Program-made: the position numbers and the translations under genes
NCBI GenBank assembly: GCA_014529385.2
Contig: CM043968.1
Span: forward strand, 5,843,001 to 5,907,000
Direction: 5' to 3'
DNA length: 64,000 nt
From: Adiantum capillus-veneris
Lineage: Eukaryota; Streptophyta; Polypodiopsida; Polypodiales; Pteridaceae
Shown: in pieces, positions 33,797 through 42,630 of the stretch
Layout of the letters: every line of letters begins with the position of its first letter
Position numbering within the stretch: the first letter of the stretch is position 1
Notes under the pieces: generated by a model
What the model saw: the letters and a program-made list of their open reading frames with translations, nothing else
Databases searched by the model: none
Told to the model about the DNA's origin: nothing

Positions 33797-35272
33797 TGTC
33801 ACCAACGTGTGACTACTATCTATCCTTTTTGTTGATTTCTTTCTTATTATCTATTTACTTTCACTTTTTGGAAACACCCCTCGGGAAATCTAACTGCCCT
33901 GCATTACATAGCTAGTGTGGAACTGTCCAGAGGGAGTCCAGGCCTGAGGGCAAGAGAGCACTAAGGTTGGACAAGGACTATGGTTAGCCAAGTGGGGTCA
34001 TTGACTAGCCAAAGTGGAATCCTTTGCTACAGAGGCTACATTTCAGTTCTGGATGTGGCCGCAATGTACAAAGAGGGTCGAATGACCTAGAAAGATACAA
34101 TGGCAGCATCTCCTAAAATTTAGGGAACTGCTATTTTGGGACCTGAAAATGTGTTGACGTCATTACCTCCGGAATGACAAGGGGAACATTTTCTTACTCT
34201 GCTGTGAAGTCAATTGGGCAACCGGTTGGGATATTTTTAGACAGCAACCCCGAAACGAGAAAATGCTTATAAATGTGCCAAGTGGCACCTTCTGGTGCAC
34301 TTTCCTCATGCAACAAGAAGTGGCACTGAATTTGAAGGAGGGAGAGCCTCATTTTCAGTTTTGTCACAGGTTAAGAGCTATGGAGTGCTTGCTTTCCCTC
34401 TTATGCACAGTGCGGTGCTAGGAGTGATGCCCTGCACACTACGCACTGCCCTCTCTCTCCCCTTTGGCAGTATGTTATGCCCCTCTAGTGGGCTCTTCAC
34501 TTGACCAATGTACAGTTGTGTGGGTTCATGCGCGATTGCCGAGGCAAGAGCCTCTTGCACAGGTACTGGATTAGCTAGCGGCTAATCCCCCCGCAGGTAC
34601 AGGGAATGCGGAGAGGTTTCACGCCAGAAATCTCGTCCGATTCAAAGGGCAAGTAGCCCTACAGGTGCGGGAGCTCGAGGAGTTGCTAAGGATGCGACCG
34701 GCATGCGAAACGGAGCACAAAACAGTAAATCACAGCCTGCTGTGTATTTTTGCAGGTTTAGGGTTTTGGCCCTAAACGGACACTAATACCCCCAGGAGGT
34801 TCGGGGACGCAAGGGGACCGCTGTACAGGTGATCTGGTGCATTTTCGGGGCTGAAAACAGAGAATTCAGCGTGCTGCAGATTCTCGCCAGGTTTTGCAAA
34901 GTGCCCGTATGCGTCGGGAAAGTCATTTAATGCATGGGAATACTGACCGTGAAGGGTTCTAGTACAGTTATGCTGCCGAAATCAGGCCAGAACAGTCAAA
35001 ATTCAGCCAAGGTTGTGCGGGGCAGCTTGGAAAGAACCACAGCGTTTATTCCCTCTTTTGAACAATAAAGAAATACCGAAAGGGGCGCCTAAGTTAGGGG
35101 CCAATCTGGTGTCCGTCTACTCATACAGGTGCAATCTAGCAGCCAGTATCCCTCTCCCCTTGTGTTGTGTCTTGAAAGTACAGGTAAAATAGACGACTAA
35201 TAATGGGTGAAAGCTAAATCAAGGTTTGAAGTAAAGTCTACCGCCCTTTTTGGATTGAACACGCCGGTTTCA
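33797..35272 (+). repeat. 3' LTR of chromovirus copy 2
   Basis: 1,476 bp, preceded by the polypurine tract and followed by the GTGAG target duplication. It differs from the 5' LTR by scattered substitutions. Confidence 0.9.
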
Positions 35273-36025
35273 GTGAGGCCCCAACGGCTCTATTTATTCT
35301 TACAAAGGATGCACCAGAAGCAATTAGTTCAAAAGCAGTCAATCCCAAAAGCATCTGGTCCAAAAACTACCCCCAAAAGCAATTAGCGCAAATTGCAGAA
35401 ATCTGTACAGCTTGCCACGTGGCACAACCAGCGCAAAACGCGAAAATCCGTATTGCCGCCACGTCAGCCTGCCAACGCAATTTTCGAAAGTCCGTACAAA
35501 TCTGCCACATCATTAGCTCGTCCGTCCGAGCAGTACTACCACGTCATCATTTTGTGACATACTACCCCCCTCTTGAATCGTCCTTAATTACGCCTGCAAA
35601 ATCAGACATAGGCCATAAACTAGTTCAGTAGACATTGACTCTAAGTACCAACGCATTGGGTTCCAAGTATTTCCTAGGTGTATCTAATGAGGAGTGGACG
35701 TTGTTTTATGCCTGTTTTTGGTAGATAGTGAGGTGATTTCTCTCATTGAGCCACATGCATAGACATGTATCCATTGACCACAAACCACATACCAAACCTT
35801 AAAAAATGGTGATTTTCAATTTGGGTTGCAAGATAGTTTACTTTCTTTCTTTAGAGACAATGGCAAGAAAGTATGTTTTTCCTTTGAGGGAGTGCATTGC
35901 TATTGAATGTCATATGGGAGTTTCTTGTTTTTTTGCTTGAGAAAGTGCATTGTTGTTATATGACATATGTTGGTTTAGTTGATGCTTTGAATCAAGTTAC
36001 TTAGTTATGACATTGTTGTTATATA

Positions 36026-36304
36026 TCATGCACTAGTTTTGTTGATACGCCATCTCGAGTAAATATCATCAATTGGGTAATTCTTCAGGTGTTTCGCAAA
36101 TCTCGGGTCTCTGGAGTACTTGATCAATCTTTTCACATACACGTCAACCTGCAATTGACACTTGTACTTTGCTCTGGCAAACTTCTCCGCCAAGTATTTA
36201 CCCAAATCTTCATTCTTTTCTTCAGCTCCCGTATCAGATTTCAACTTTTCTTTGCCTTCCCAATGAGCAGTGTTATCTCTGTCAAATTCTCCACGAGAAC
36301 CCAT
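36026..36304 (-). CDS. Short unrecognised ORF inside non-autonomous element N1
   Basis: 92 codons from an ATG at 36304, starting MGSRGEFDRDNTAHWEGKEK and rich in Lys, Glu and Asp. It is the largest frame in the 969-bp interior of N1 and lies between the primer site and the polypurine tract, where gag would start in a full element. I do not recognise the family. It could be the remnant of a gag start, captured host sequence, or chance. Confidence 0.3.
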   Translation of the reverse strand: MGSRGEFDRDNTAHWEGKEKLKSDTGAEEKNEDLGKYLAEKFARAKYKCQLQVDVYVKRLIKYSRDPRFAKHLKNYPIDDIYSRWRINKTSA

Positions 36305-36515
36305 GTGTAATCTGGGATTCTTTATGGCTTATGCCCTTTAAGACAGAGCGATGAAGACGGGAGCGCATCCGATGCGCGATGAAGTAAGGGTGGGAGTGGC
36401 TAATAAGTCCGAGGTCTGGACATGAAGATTCTTTAATAACAATTTCCAAAGTGCCCAAGTGCTTTGTCTGCCCTTTGGTAGGACCGGTATGCTTTGAGAA
36501 AAGCACACGCCTGAA

Positions 36516-36527
36516 GCTCTGACACCA
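36516..36527 (-). promoter_or_regulatory. Primer binding site of element N1
   Basis: TGGTGTCAGAGC one base after the LTR end, one mismatch from the initiator-Met site. The following leader (GTGCTTTTCTCAAAGCATAC on the minus strand) is almost the same as in element N2 near 55040. Confidence 0.8.
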
Positions 36528-36811
36528 CTGTTACAGACTTGGGCACCCCAAGTTGGAAATCTAGCACGACACACGAGAGAATCACTTAAAATTCTTAACA
36601 ACTTTATCACTAGAGTCTACACAGCCCGACGTAGTTCCGTGCCAAGAGGTACTGGCCCCAAAAGTTGGCACCCCTTTCGGTATTTCTTTATCATTAATCA
36701 TTGCAGAGTACAACTTTCGAGGGACCTCTGCTCTCAAACTCTGCATCCAGATGCTCTATGAAGTGAGGCCCCAAGGACTCTATTTATTCTTACAAGGGAT
36801 GCCCCAAAAGC

Positions 36812-37330
36812 AGAGCTCTGGATGGTGGGTGTATTCCTTGCCTTTTCCTTTCTTGGCAACCTCCATCCATTTCTCGGCCTCATCTGTTTTCTGTTGAGTC
36901 TTTGTAATAACATCCACCCAAGAAGTCCTCATTTCTTTGTGCTGCACTTCCCCCTCGTTGATGGCCTACACTTGCTCTTTAATCGTGTTGAGTTCTTTTA
37001 TTATTGAGGGTTGCAATTCTCCCTCTCCGAGTGTGTTTCAGGATCGCACCTCGGCAAGCTCCTTCTTGAGTAGCGCAATCTCTTCATCTTGGGCCGTCAC
37101 ACGATCTTCCATTGTGGTTATCTTGCCTTCTTGGACCAACACGCATTCTTCGAGCCTCTTTATTGTGCCCAAGAGGTTGCGGTTGATCTTGTTAATGGTC
37201 TCGGCCATTTCTTCTTTGCACTTTTGAATGGCATCCTCTAAAGGGTCAGCTTTAGAGGGTCATGCTTGATAGCCACCAAAAGCGAGAGGGTTCTTGCGGT
37301 CAAAAGAGAACCACACTAAGCCCACAATAC
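36812..37330 (-). pseudogene. Coiled-coil ORF remnant, probably retroelement ORF1/gag
   Basis: Read on the minus strand, about 37240-37070 encodes a heptad-rich stretch (DPLEDAIQKCKEEMAETINK, then TMEDRVTAQDEEIALLKKEL). After a shift the frame resumes near 36900 with QHKEMRTSWVDVITKTQQKT. Such coiled coils with a TSWVDV-type end occur at the N-terminus of plant LINE ORF1 proteins. The ends are undefined: 36812 joins the truncated LTR of N1 and 37331 joins the GA-rich tail of the LINE. Confidence 0.45.
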
Positions 37331-37585
37331 AGTGAGAGAGAGAAAGAAAGAAGAAAGAAAGATTTTTAACGTCTATGTCAGGCCGAAATCGGCCTATGAG
37401 ACAAATCAAATGTACATTGTGTGTATGTCATCCGTCTATCGGAAAGACAAATGAAACAAAATTGATACAAAACTGAGCTGAAAGTAGGTAGTGGAGTATC
37501 TGAGGAGGGATGGAGCTCTATCTCTAGGGGTATATGCATGTCTGTATGCTCAAGGTAGTACAATCATGAGAATGCATCAAGCTAT

Positions 37586-40500
37586 CTAGCTCCATCCTGT
37601 ACTAATGGGGGGGTGTAAGATGTGGTACATGGGTGGGTTTGGTGCCAAGGCTACCCGGATGAAAGCTGTCGGGTCAGCCCTCATCTGAGCCACTCGCTCC
37701 TCAGTGGCACGGCGCTCCCGGGCTCGGATCTCCTCGATCTGTCGGTGGTGGGAGCTCGCGCCCCTGTAGCCTGTGACTCGTGGTCGTCGTCTAGCTCGGT
37801 TCACCTCCGCCTGTGGGAGTGTCACTCCCCTCTGAGTGTCTGGTGAGGGGGGGGCGGAAATCCTCTGAAAGAAGTCTGTGAGCTGCGACTGTCTCCCCTC
37901 TGTCTGTGTAGCTGTGTGTGGCTGTAGTAGTGTGTCCCGATGGCTCTGTATCTCTAGTAAGAAACGTCCGAGCTGTCTCTGATCTCGAGATTCCATGATC
38001 TCTCGGAGAGTGGGCTGTCCTCTAAATAGGGCCTCATACCTGCCTCTGATCTCAGTGTATGCTCTGCATCTACATACAAAGTGCTCCGCACTCTCCACCT
38101 CCTCTGTGCAGGCTCTGCAGATTCGCTCCCCCCTCGGAACACCAGTATGTCTCCCGATCTCAATCTCTAACCTGTGTGAAGCCACTCTCAGCTGACCAAT
38201 CGCCACCCGTGAGCTATGTGGCATATATGTGTCCATGTAGCGTGGTCTCTGTATGAACCCCCCAGACAATATGGTGAGAAACTGGTCTCTGTAATCTGAC
38301 ATCCTCGTCCCCAAGCTAGGTGCCTCCCAGACTCTCCTAGTGTATAGCTGCCACAGATCCTGTCTCAATACCAAGTTCCTCTCACTGCGAGAGAGGTGAA
38401 CATATGGTGAGTGGGGGTCGTACTGGAATGGTGGTAGGCTCTCCATGTCAAGACCGTGTCCCTCAAACCATGCTCTGACCTGTGAGTACCATGCTCTCTC
38501 ATGTCCACTCTCTGATAGCTGTATAGCTGCCTCAAATTCTCTACGGGTAAGTCTGTCAGGAGGTAGCTCTCTCATCCTCTGGATGAAGCAAACTGTCTGG
38601 AATAGTGCCTCTACAACCATAGGTGGTGTGGCGAGCTCGGCTCTAATAATGTCGTGTGGCACTGTCTTCTTGCTGCGGAGCAAGCGTGAGATCATATATA
38701 CCTGTGGTCTCTCAAGTTGTGTCCACTGGTCAGCTGTCAATCCTGGTGCCCATACTGCCGCCGAGTACATCAAGGCCGGGGTGACTAAGGTGTCGAAAAG
38801 CCACCCCTTCGTGCGGGGCTCCTGAAAGTGTGCCTGGTGGCACCTCCGCTCTAGCATGGCCAGAGCTGCATATCCTCGGGTGAGCCTGTCAACAGCAGCT
38901 TGCCTCATAGTGAAGGGTCCTGGTAGGCTGGTGAATGTGATGCCAAGGTAGACATAGGAGGTGACTACATCAACCTGTCCTCCTGCTGCTGTGAAGGTGG
39001 CGGCGCTCCTCACTGCACTGGATGTGTGAAAGATCATAACCTTGGTTTTGCCAAGGTTCACAGTCAACCCCCTGTGTGTGCTGAATTCGTCCAAGGCCTC
39101 AAGATGGCGTTGCAAGCCCTCGGGTGACTCTGAAATCAACACAATATCATCAGCATATAACATGATGTGGACCGGAGTACCTGCCAAGTCGCTCCCCTCT
39201 CCCCCTGCTCGCAGTATGTAGTCGGAGATCTCGTCGATGTATAGCCCAAAGAGTGTCGGGGAGAGTGGGCATCCTTGCTTAACACCAATGGTGCTAGCAA
39301 TGGTCTCTGAAAAACCGCCTGGGCAACGAACCCGACCCGTCACCCTCTCGTATAGAGCATATATGGCCCAAATCATCTCTGTTGGTACCCCAATGCTGTG
39401 ACGGCGCTGGAAGAGTCTCTCGCGTGGGACTGTGTCAAAGGCCTTGCGGAAGTCCACAAAGCAGCAGTAAAGCCTCTTCTTCCGCGCCTTTGCCCCATCA
39501 ATGAGGCAGCGCAGAACGAAGATGTGGTCAATGGTGGAGAAAGCTCGTCTGAAACCTGCTTGGCCTGGAGCTCGTAAACCCTCGATCTCTGCGTAGCAGC
39601 TGAGCTGTGCCTCAAGTACTGCTCCATATAGCTTGGCCATCGTGTGGCCAATCATGATAGTCCTGTAGTTCCCTGGGTCCAGGGTGTCGCCAGATTTGTG
39701 GATAGGCACTATGGTGTGCTGTGTCCACTCCTCTGGGAAGCCCTCCCCTATAGCCCGGTTGAAGACATGTGCAATCAACGGGGCTATAGTGGAGGCCGCA
39801 TAAATGATGTGCTCACTCTGTAATCCAGTATGGTCAGCTGATCGTCTGTGCTGCATGCGGCGTATGGCCCTCTCTACCATCTCTGCTGTAAAGAAGGAGG
39901 AGCACGTGGGGCGAGGCTCGTGTGGTTGTGGAATAGGAGGCTGCCCTGGCACTTCATAAAGTCGCTCTGCATAATCATGCCATATCTGTGGATCCTCAAT
40001 AGCTGTAGTCGGACGTGGCTCGCGTAGGGTGCGCCATGCCGTCGCGCTATCCATGCTCATGAATAGGCGGTATAGCTCAAGCTCCTGTGCCTCTTCGAAT
40101 GCTCGCCGCTTTTGGCGTGTCAGCGTCTTCATATGCCGTCTGGCCTCTCTCTCTGTGATCTCTCCTAAGGCTCGTCGTGCATGGAGGCGTCGGTATAGCT
40201 CTCTGCACTCATCATCATACCAGCGGTTCTGAGGCATAGCCCCGGGGGGGGGAGTGCGTCCTGTGTGAGTGGTGTGTGGAAAAGAGCTAATAGCTGAAGT
40301 GTGGAGAACGGAAGAGATATGTGATGTGAGAACTGAGAGTGGTGTGGATGGGTGGAGGAGACATAGGCCATGTTCGACCTTGGCCGAGTAAATAGAGGCT
40401 AACTCATGTGTGAAATGGATGGTGGTGTGTGGAGTGCGTGTTGTGGAGCTGTGTGTGATGGTATCTCCGGTGATAGAGAAAGAGAGGTATGTGTGGTCGG

Positions 40501-41212
40501 CTCCGATGGGTATGGGTGGAATGGTGAAGGATGTGATAAGGTGTGTAGCCTCCCTGGGTCCCAGAATATAGTCGACTGTACTCCCCCCTCCTTCTGCAAC
40601 TCCATGTGGCATACAAGTCAGGCCCCCTGAGGTGGGCCACTGGACCATCCCGTTATAAATAACGAGACGGTGCTGGGAGCCAAGTCGAAGTAGATGTCGT
40701 CCATAAGCTGTGACTGGAGCTCTGTCTGCTGTCTCTCTCATAGTAGCCTCCTCATCTAGAGTGTGTAGTGTCTCTGGGTCCTCATGGTCATATGTCTCAC
40801 ACTGCTCACTGCGTGTACGAGCATTGAAGTCTCCCATAAGGAAGACTTCACCCAGTGTGGAGTACTCCATAATCTCCTCCGTGAGGCATGCGTACGGTGA
40901 CTCCTGCTCAATAGGGGCGAATCTGGAGCCTGTGGGAGCAAAATAGCAAAGGGCAATGTAGACGATCCTGTCTCGTGAGAGCTCGAGGCGAATCCACATG
41001 TAGCGGGCCTGTGGGTCCCGGGCAACAATCTGTAGTCTGCTGTGAAGCCCCTGTCTAAAGAGTATGGCCACTCCTCCTGAGCCGCGAGTGGTGTGCTGGC
41101 GCATACATCCTCGATGTAGAGACTCCCACTGAAATCCATGTATCCGTGGTAACCCTCTCTCCGGGCTCTCGTGTGTCTCTGTAAGTAGAATGATGTCTCG
41201 ACCTCTCATCAC
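37586..41212 (-). CDS. LINE ORF2: AP endonuclease, reverse transcriptase, zinc-binding tail
   Basis: The frame is open without a stop from the codon after 41306 (41305) down to 37586. The first ATG of this stretch is at 41209-41207, but the endonuclease clearly starts upstream (VTVWNCNG near 41265-41245), so translation must begin before it. Motifs in order: WNCNG and LLTETH (endonuclease Asn and Glu), GGVAIL, MGDFNA, ADHTYL (end of endonuclease); RT with PIHKSGDTLDPGNYRTI, FVDFRKAFDTVPRE, GVKQGCPLSPTLF, YADDIVLIS near residue 682, and VNLGKTKVMIF. The C-terminal CRACTEEVESAEHFVCRC (near residue 1035) is a Cys/His zinc-binding element. No RNase H is visible. Function: nicking of target DNA and target-primed reverse transcription of the LINE RNA. 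Confidence 0.93.
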   Translation of the reverse strand: MMRGRDIILLTETHESPERGLPRIHGFQWESLHRGCMRQHTTRGSGGVAILFRQGLHSRLQIVARDPQARYMWIRLELSRDRIVYIALCYFAPTGSRFAPIEQESPYACLTEEIMEYSTLGEVFLMGDFNARTRSEQCETYDHEDPETLHTLDEEATMRETADRAPVTAYGRHLLRLGSQHRLVIYNGMVQWPTSGGLTCMPHGVAEGGGSTVDYILGPREATHLITSFTIPPIPIGADHTYLSFSITGDTITHSSTTRTPHTTIHFTHELASIYSAKVEHGLCLLHPSTPLSVLTSHISSVLHTSAISSFPHTTHTGRTPPPGAMPQNRWYDDECRELYRRLHARRALGEITEREARRHMKTLTRQKRRAFEEAQELELYRLFMSMDSATAWRTLREPRPTTAIEDPQIWHDYAERLYEVPGQPPIPQPHEPRPTCSSFFTAEMVERAIRRMQHRRSADHTGLQSEHIIYAASTIAPLIAHVFNRAIGEGFPEEWTQHTIVPIHKSGDTLDPGNYRTIMIGHTMAKLYGAVLEAQLSCYAEIEGLRAPGQAGFRRAFSTIDHIFVLRCLIDGAKARKKRLYCCFVDFRKAFDTVPRERLFQRRHSIGVPTEMIWAIYALYERVTGRVRCPGGFSETIASTIGVKQGCPLSPTLFGLYIDEISDYILRAGGEGSDLAGTPVHIMLYADDIVLISESPEGLQRHLEALDEFSTHRGLTVNLGKTKVMIFHTSSAVRSAATFTAAGGQVDVVTSYVYLGITFTSLPGPFTMRQAAVDRLTRGYAALAMLERRCHQAHFQEPRTKGWLFDTLVTPALMYSAAVWAPGLTADQWTQLERPQVYMISRLLRSKKTVPHDIIRAELATPPMVVEALFQTVCFIQRMRELPPDRLTRREFEAAIQLSESGHERAWYSQVRAWFEGHGLDMESLPPFQYDPHSPYVHLSRSERNLVLRQDLWQLYTRRVWEAPSLGTRMSDYRDQFLTILSGGFIQRPRYMDTYMPHSSRVAIGQLRVASHRLEIEIGRHTGVPRGERICRACTEEVESAEHFVCRCRAYTEIRGRYEALFRGQPTLREIMESRDQRQLGRFLLEIQSHRDTLLQPHTATQTEGRQSQLTDFFQRISAPPSPDTQRGVTLPQAEVNRARRRPRVTGYRGASSHHRQIEEIRARERRATEERVAQMRADPTAFIRVALAPNPPMYHILHPPISTGWS

Positions 41213-41305
41213 CTCCTCAAGTCTCTCTGGGTGTGTCCATAAGTCTCCATTGCAATTCCAAACCGTGACATGAATCTCCTCGTGTGTCCCACAGGCCGCG
41301 AGTCC

Positions 41306-42229
41306 CTATGCGATGGTCTTGCCATCAATGATAACCCTACCATCCCGATATACTGCCTTTTTCCCTTCTTTGCGGGCTTGGTGGACTCGAGGCATGCACG
41401 CGCGACGGTGATCTTGTTGCATCTTTGTGAGGTCATCATCTAGATAAATCGGTGGGCCGTCGATCCCTCTCAAGATGACCCTCTTTCGGAGGAAGGAAGT
41501 TCGAGACTCCTCGGAGGCGAATTGGAGGATGAGAGCTCTTTTCTTTGGATCTTTGCCGGCTCTCCAAACTTTGGAGAAAGGGATCTCTTCTTCCTTGTAT
41601 CCCACTTTCTTGCATAAAGCTTTCCCATCGCTTTCGGGTGTAGACCCTTCTTCTTCTTTGATGCCGGTCACTCGCACATTGAGACGGCGAGCTTGTCGCA
41701 TCTTCTCCTCTTCGATGGTTGTGTGTACGATGAGTACTTCATCTTTTTGGGCTTCCTCTCTTGCTACCTTCTTGATGTTCTTTTTGACTACTTCGACCCA
41801 TCCTTCTTTGGTGGCCTCTAATTTGTCCTCAATGCTTGCGGTGAGGGCTTTGGTGATCTCCTCCTTGAGGGCTTCCTTAGCCTCCCCTTTAATCTCTCCT
41901 TCCTCGGGGGTGAGGGATGTGAGGGAAGCATGAAGGAGATCGATTTGTGCCTTCATCTCTTCTTGCTCTTTCCTCCATCTCTCCCTCTCCTTCTCGTTCT
42001 CCCGTTCCCTTCTCTCCTTCTCCTCTTTGAGATTTTGGATTTCCGCTCTCATGTCCTCCTTCTCTTCGTTCCATAGCTTGATGAAGTTGGCTTTCTCCTC
42101 CTTCCATATTTCTCTCTCCATCCGCCATTCCTTCATGTCCTTCTCCAATTGTGCAAGCCTCTTATTCGTGAGCATGAAGGACGTTGTCTTCTTTGTCGGT
42201 GTCGGCGTCTTGATGATGGGGGAAGACAT
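41306..42229 (-). CDS. LINE ORF1: coiled-coil RNA-binding protein (L1 ORF1p-like)
   Basis: I chose the ATG at 42229 (MSSPIIKTPTPTKK) because the frame upstream of it is 5' UTR repeat. A long charged coiled coil follows (about residues 18-125, for example EKERERWRKEQEEMKAQIDL). Then an RRM-like domain (RRLNVRVTGIKEEEG, then KRALILQFASEESRTSFLRK) and a C-terminal domain (IYLDDDLTKMQQDHRR, then ARKEGKKAVYRDGRVIIDGK). This order matches L1 ORF1p (Transposase_22), an RNA chaperone that coats the LINE RNA. The stop is TAG at 41306-41308, and ORF2 continues in the same frame right after it. Confidence 0.88.
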   Translation of the reverse strand: MSSPIIKTPTPTKKTTSFMLTNKRLAQLEKDMKEWRMEREIWKEEKANFIKLWNEEKEDMRAEIQNLKEEKERRERENEKERERWRKEQEEMKAQIDLLHASLTSLTPEEGEIKGEAKEALKEEITKALTASIEDKLEATKEGWVEVVKKNIKKVAREEAQKDEVLIVHTTIEEEKMRQARRLNVRVTGIKEEEGSTPESDGKALCKKVGYKEEEIPFSKVWRAGKDPKKRALILQFASEESRTSFLRKRVILRGIDGPPIYLDDDLTKMQQDHRRACMPRVHQARKEGKKAVYRDGRVIIDGKTIA

Positions 42230-42354
42230 GGTTGGCTTCGTAGCTACCCTCTCTTCATATTGTGAAGAAGAGGGGAAGAGAACACTCAGCTTGTGTGTAT
42301 GCAGGGGGCAGCGGGCAGGGGATGGGGATGGGGTGTGTGTTTTCACTTGACGTG

Positions 42355-42528
42355 CAGGGAGCAGCGCAGCGCGCAGGAGGGAGCAGCACACAGGGGTAGC
42401 GTGCAGGGGTGGGGCAGCGCGCAGAGGAGGCAGCGCGCAGGAGGGAGCCACGCGCAGGGAGCAGCGCGCAGTGAGCAGCGCGCAGGGGAGGCAGCGCGCA
42501 GGAGGGAGCCACGCGCAGGGAGCAGCGC

Positions 42529-42530
<2 letters not shown>
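42355..42530 (-). repeat. GC-rich tandem motif repeats in the LINE 5' UTR
   Basis: Repeated GCAGCGCGCAGG-type units, including a larger repeat of about 55-70 bp containing GGAGGGAGCCACGCGCAGGG, seen twice. In L1-type LINEs such 5' UTR repeats can be monomeric promoter units; here this is inferred from position only. Confidence 0.7.

Positions 42531-42588
<58 letters not shown>
42531..42588. repeat. (GA)n tract at LINE 5' junction
   Basis: 29 GA units between the LINE 5' end and CUL4 intron sequence (TTGCACCAAAAATG). On the coding strand it is a CT tract starting about 43 bases after the splice donor. Confidence 0.95.
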
Positions 42589-42590
<2 letters not shown>

Positions 42591-42630
42591 GCACCAAAAA
42601 TGTAAGAATTGTTGCAAGCAAGAGACTCAC

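Larger units (their letters stand above)
26597..35272 (+). mobile_element. Chromovirus copy 2, same family, opposite orientation, broken
   Basis: 8,676 bp. 5' LTR 26597-28073, 3' LTR 33797-35272, which differ at several positions (for example AACATC at 26904 against AGCATC at 34104), so this copy is older than copy 1. Perfect target duplication GTGAG at 26592-26596 and 35273-35277. Primer site 28074-28089. Polypurine tract TCAAGAGGGGGGTA ends at 33796. It lies head to head with copy 1, only 41 bases apart. Confidence 0.95.
17644..36811 (-). mobile_element. Non-autonomous LTR element N1, interrupted by two chromoviruses
   Basis: 3' LTR in three pieces: 17644-17855, 26561-26591 with its duplicated ends, and 35278-35559 (about 530 bp when summed). 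The breaks are filled by the elements at 17856-26555 and 26597-35272. Next comes a purine tract (TTCAAGAGGGGGGTAG, minus, near 35562-35578). The internal region is only 969 bp (35560-36528). Then the primer site TGGTGTCAGAGC (minus, 36516-36527), and a 5' LTR truncated on its far side (36529-36811). The 5' LTR carries both target sites unoccupied: TCTGC at 36727-36731 and GTGAG at 36763-36767. No reverse transcriptase is present. Confidence 0.8.
37362..42530 (-). mobile_element. Full-length L1-like LINE with open ORF1 and ORF2
   Basis: About 5.2 kb. On the minus strand: 5' UTR with GCGCGCAG-type repeats (42355-42530), ORF1, ORF2, then a 3' UTR of about 220 bp ending in a GA-rich stretch (37332-37361 on plus). 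The 5' end abuts a pure (GA)n run (42531-42588). Both ORFs are open, so the copy may be recent. It lies only about 100 bp downstream (in CUL4 sense) of the splice donor at 42630 and on the same strand as CUL4. Confidence 0.9.
6115..42630 (-). other. CUL4: Giant 36.5 kb CUL4 intron filled with nested retroelements
   Basis: The donor follows the codons for LNVYQ (CAA then GTGAGT, 42630 downward) and the acceptor precedes GACATTTTT (DIF) at 6114. Known CUL4 proteins read ...HELNVYQDIFKxFYLSK... without a gap, so the two exons are adjacent. The 36,516 bases between them contain at least a dozen retroelement pieces on both strands and no CUL4-like exon. Confidence 0.9.

Noticed and set aside
18568-34560. 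A 60-residue frame (starting MQEALASAIAHEP) present in all four chromovirus LTRs, antisense to the elements
   Set aside because: The LTR copies are too similar for conservation to mean selection, no domain is visible, and it is antisense to the element. It is explained by LTR identity.
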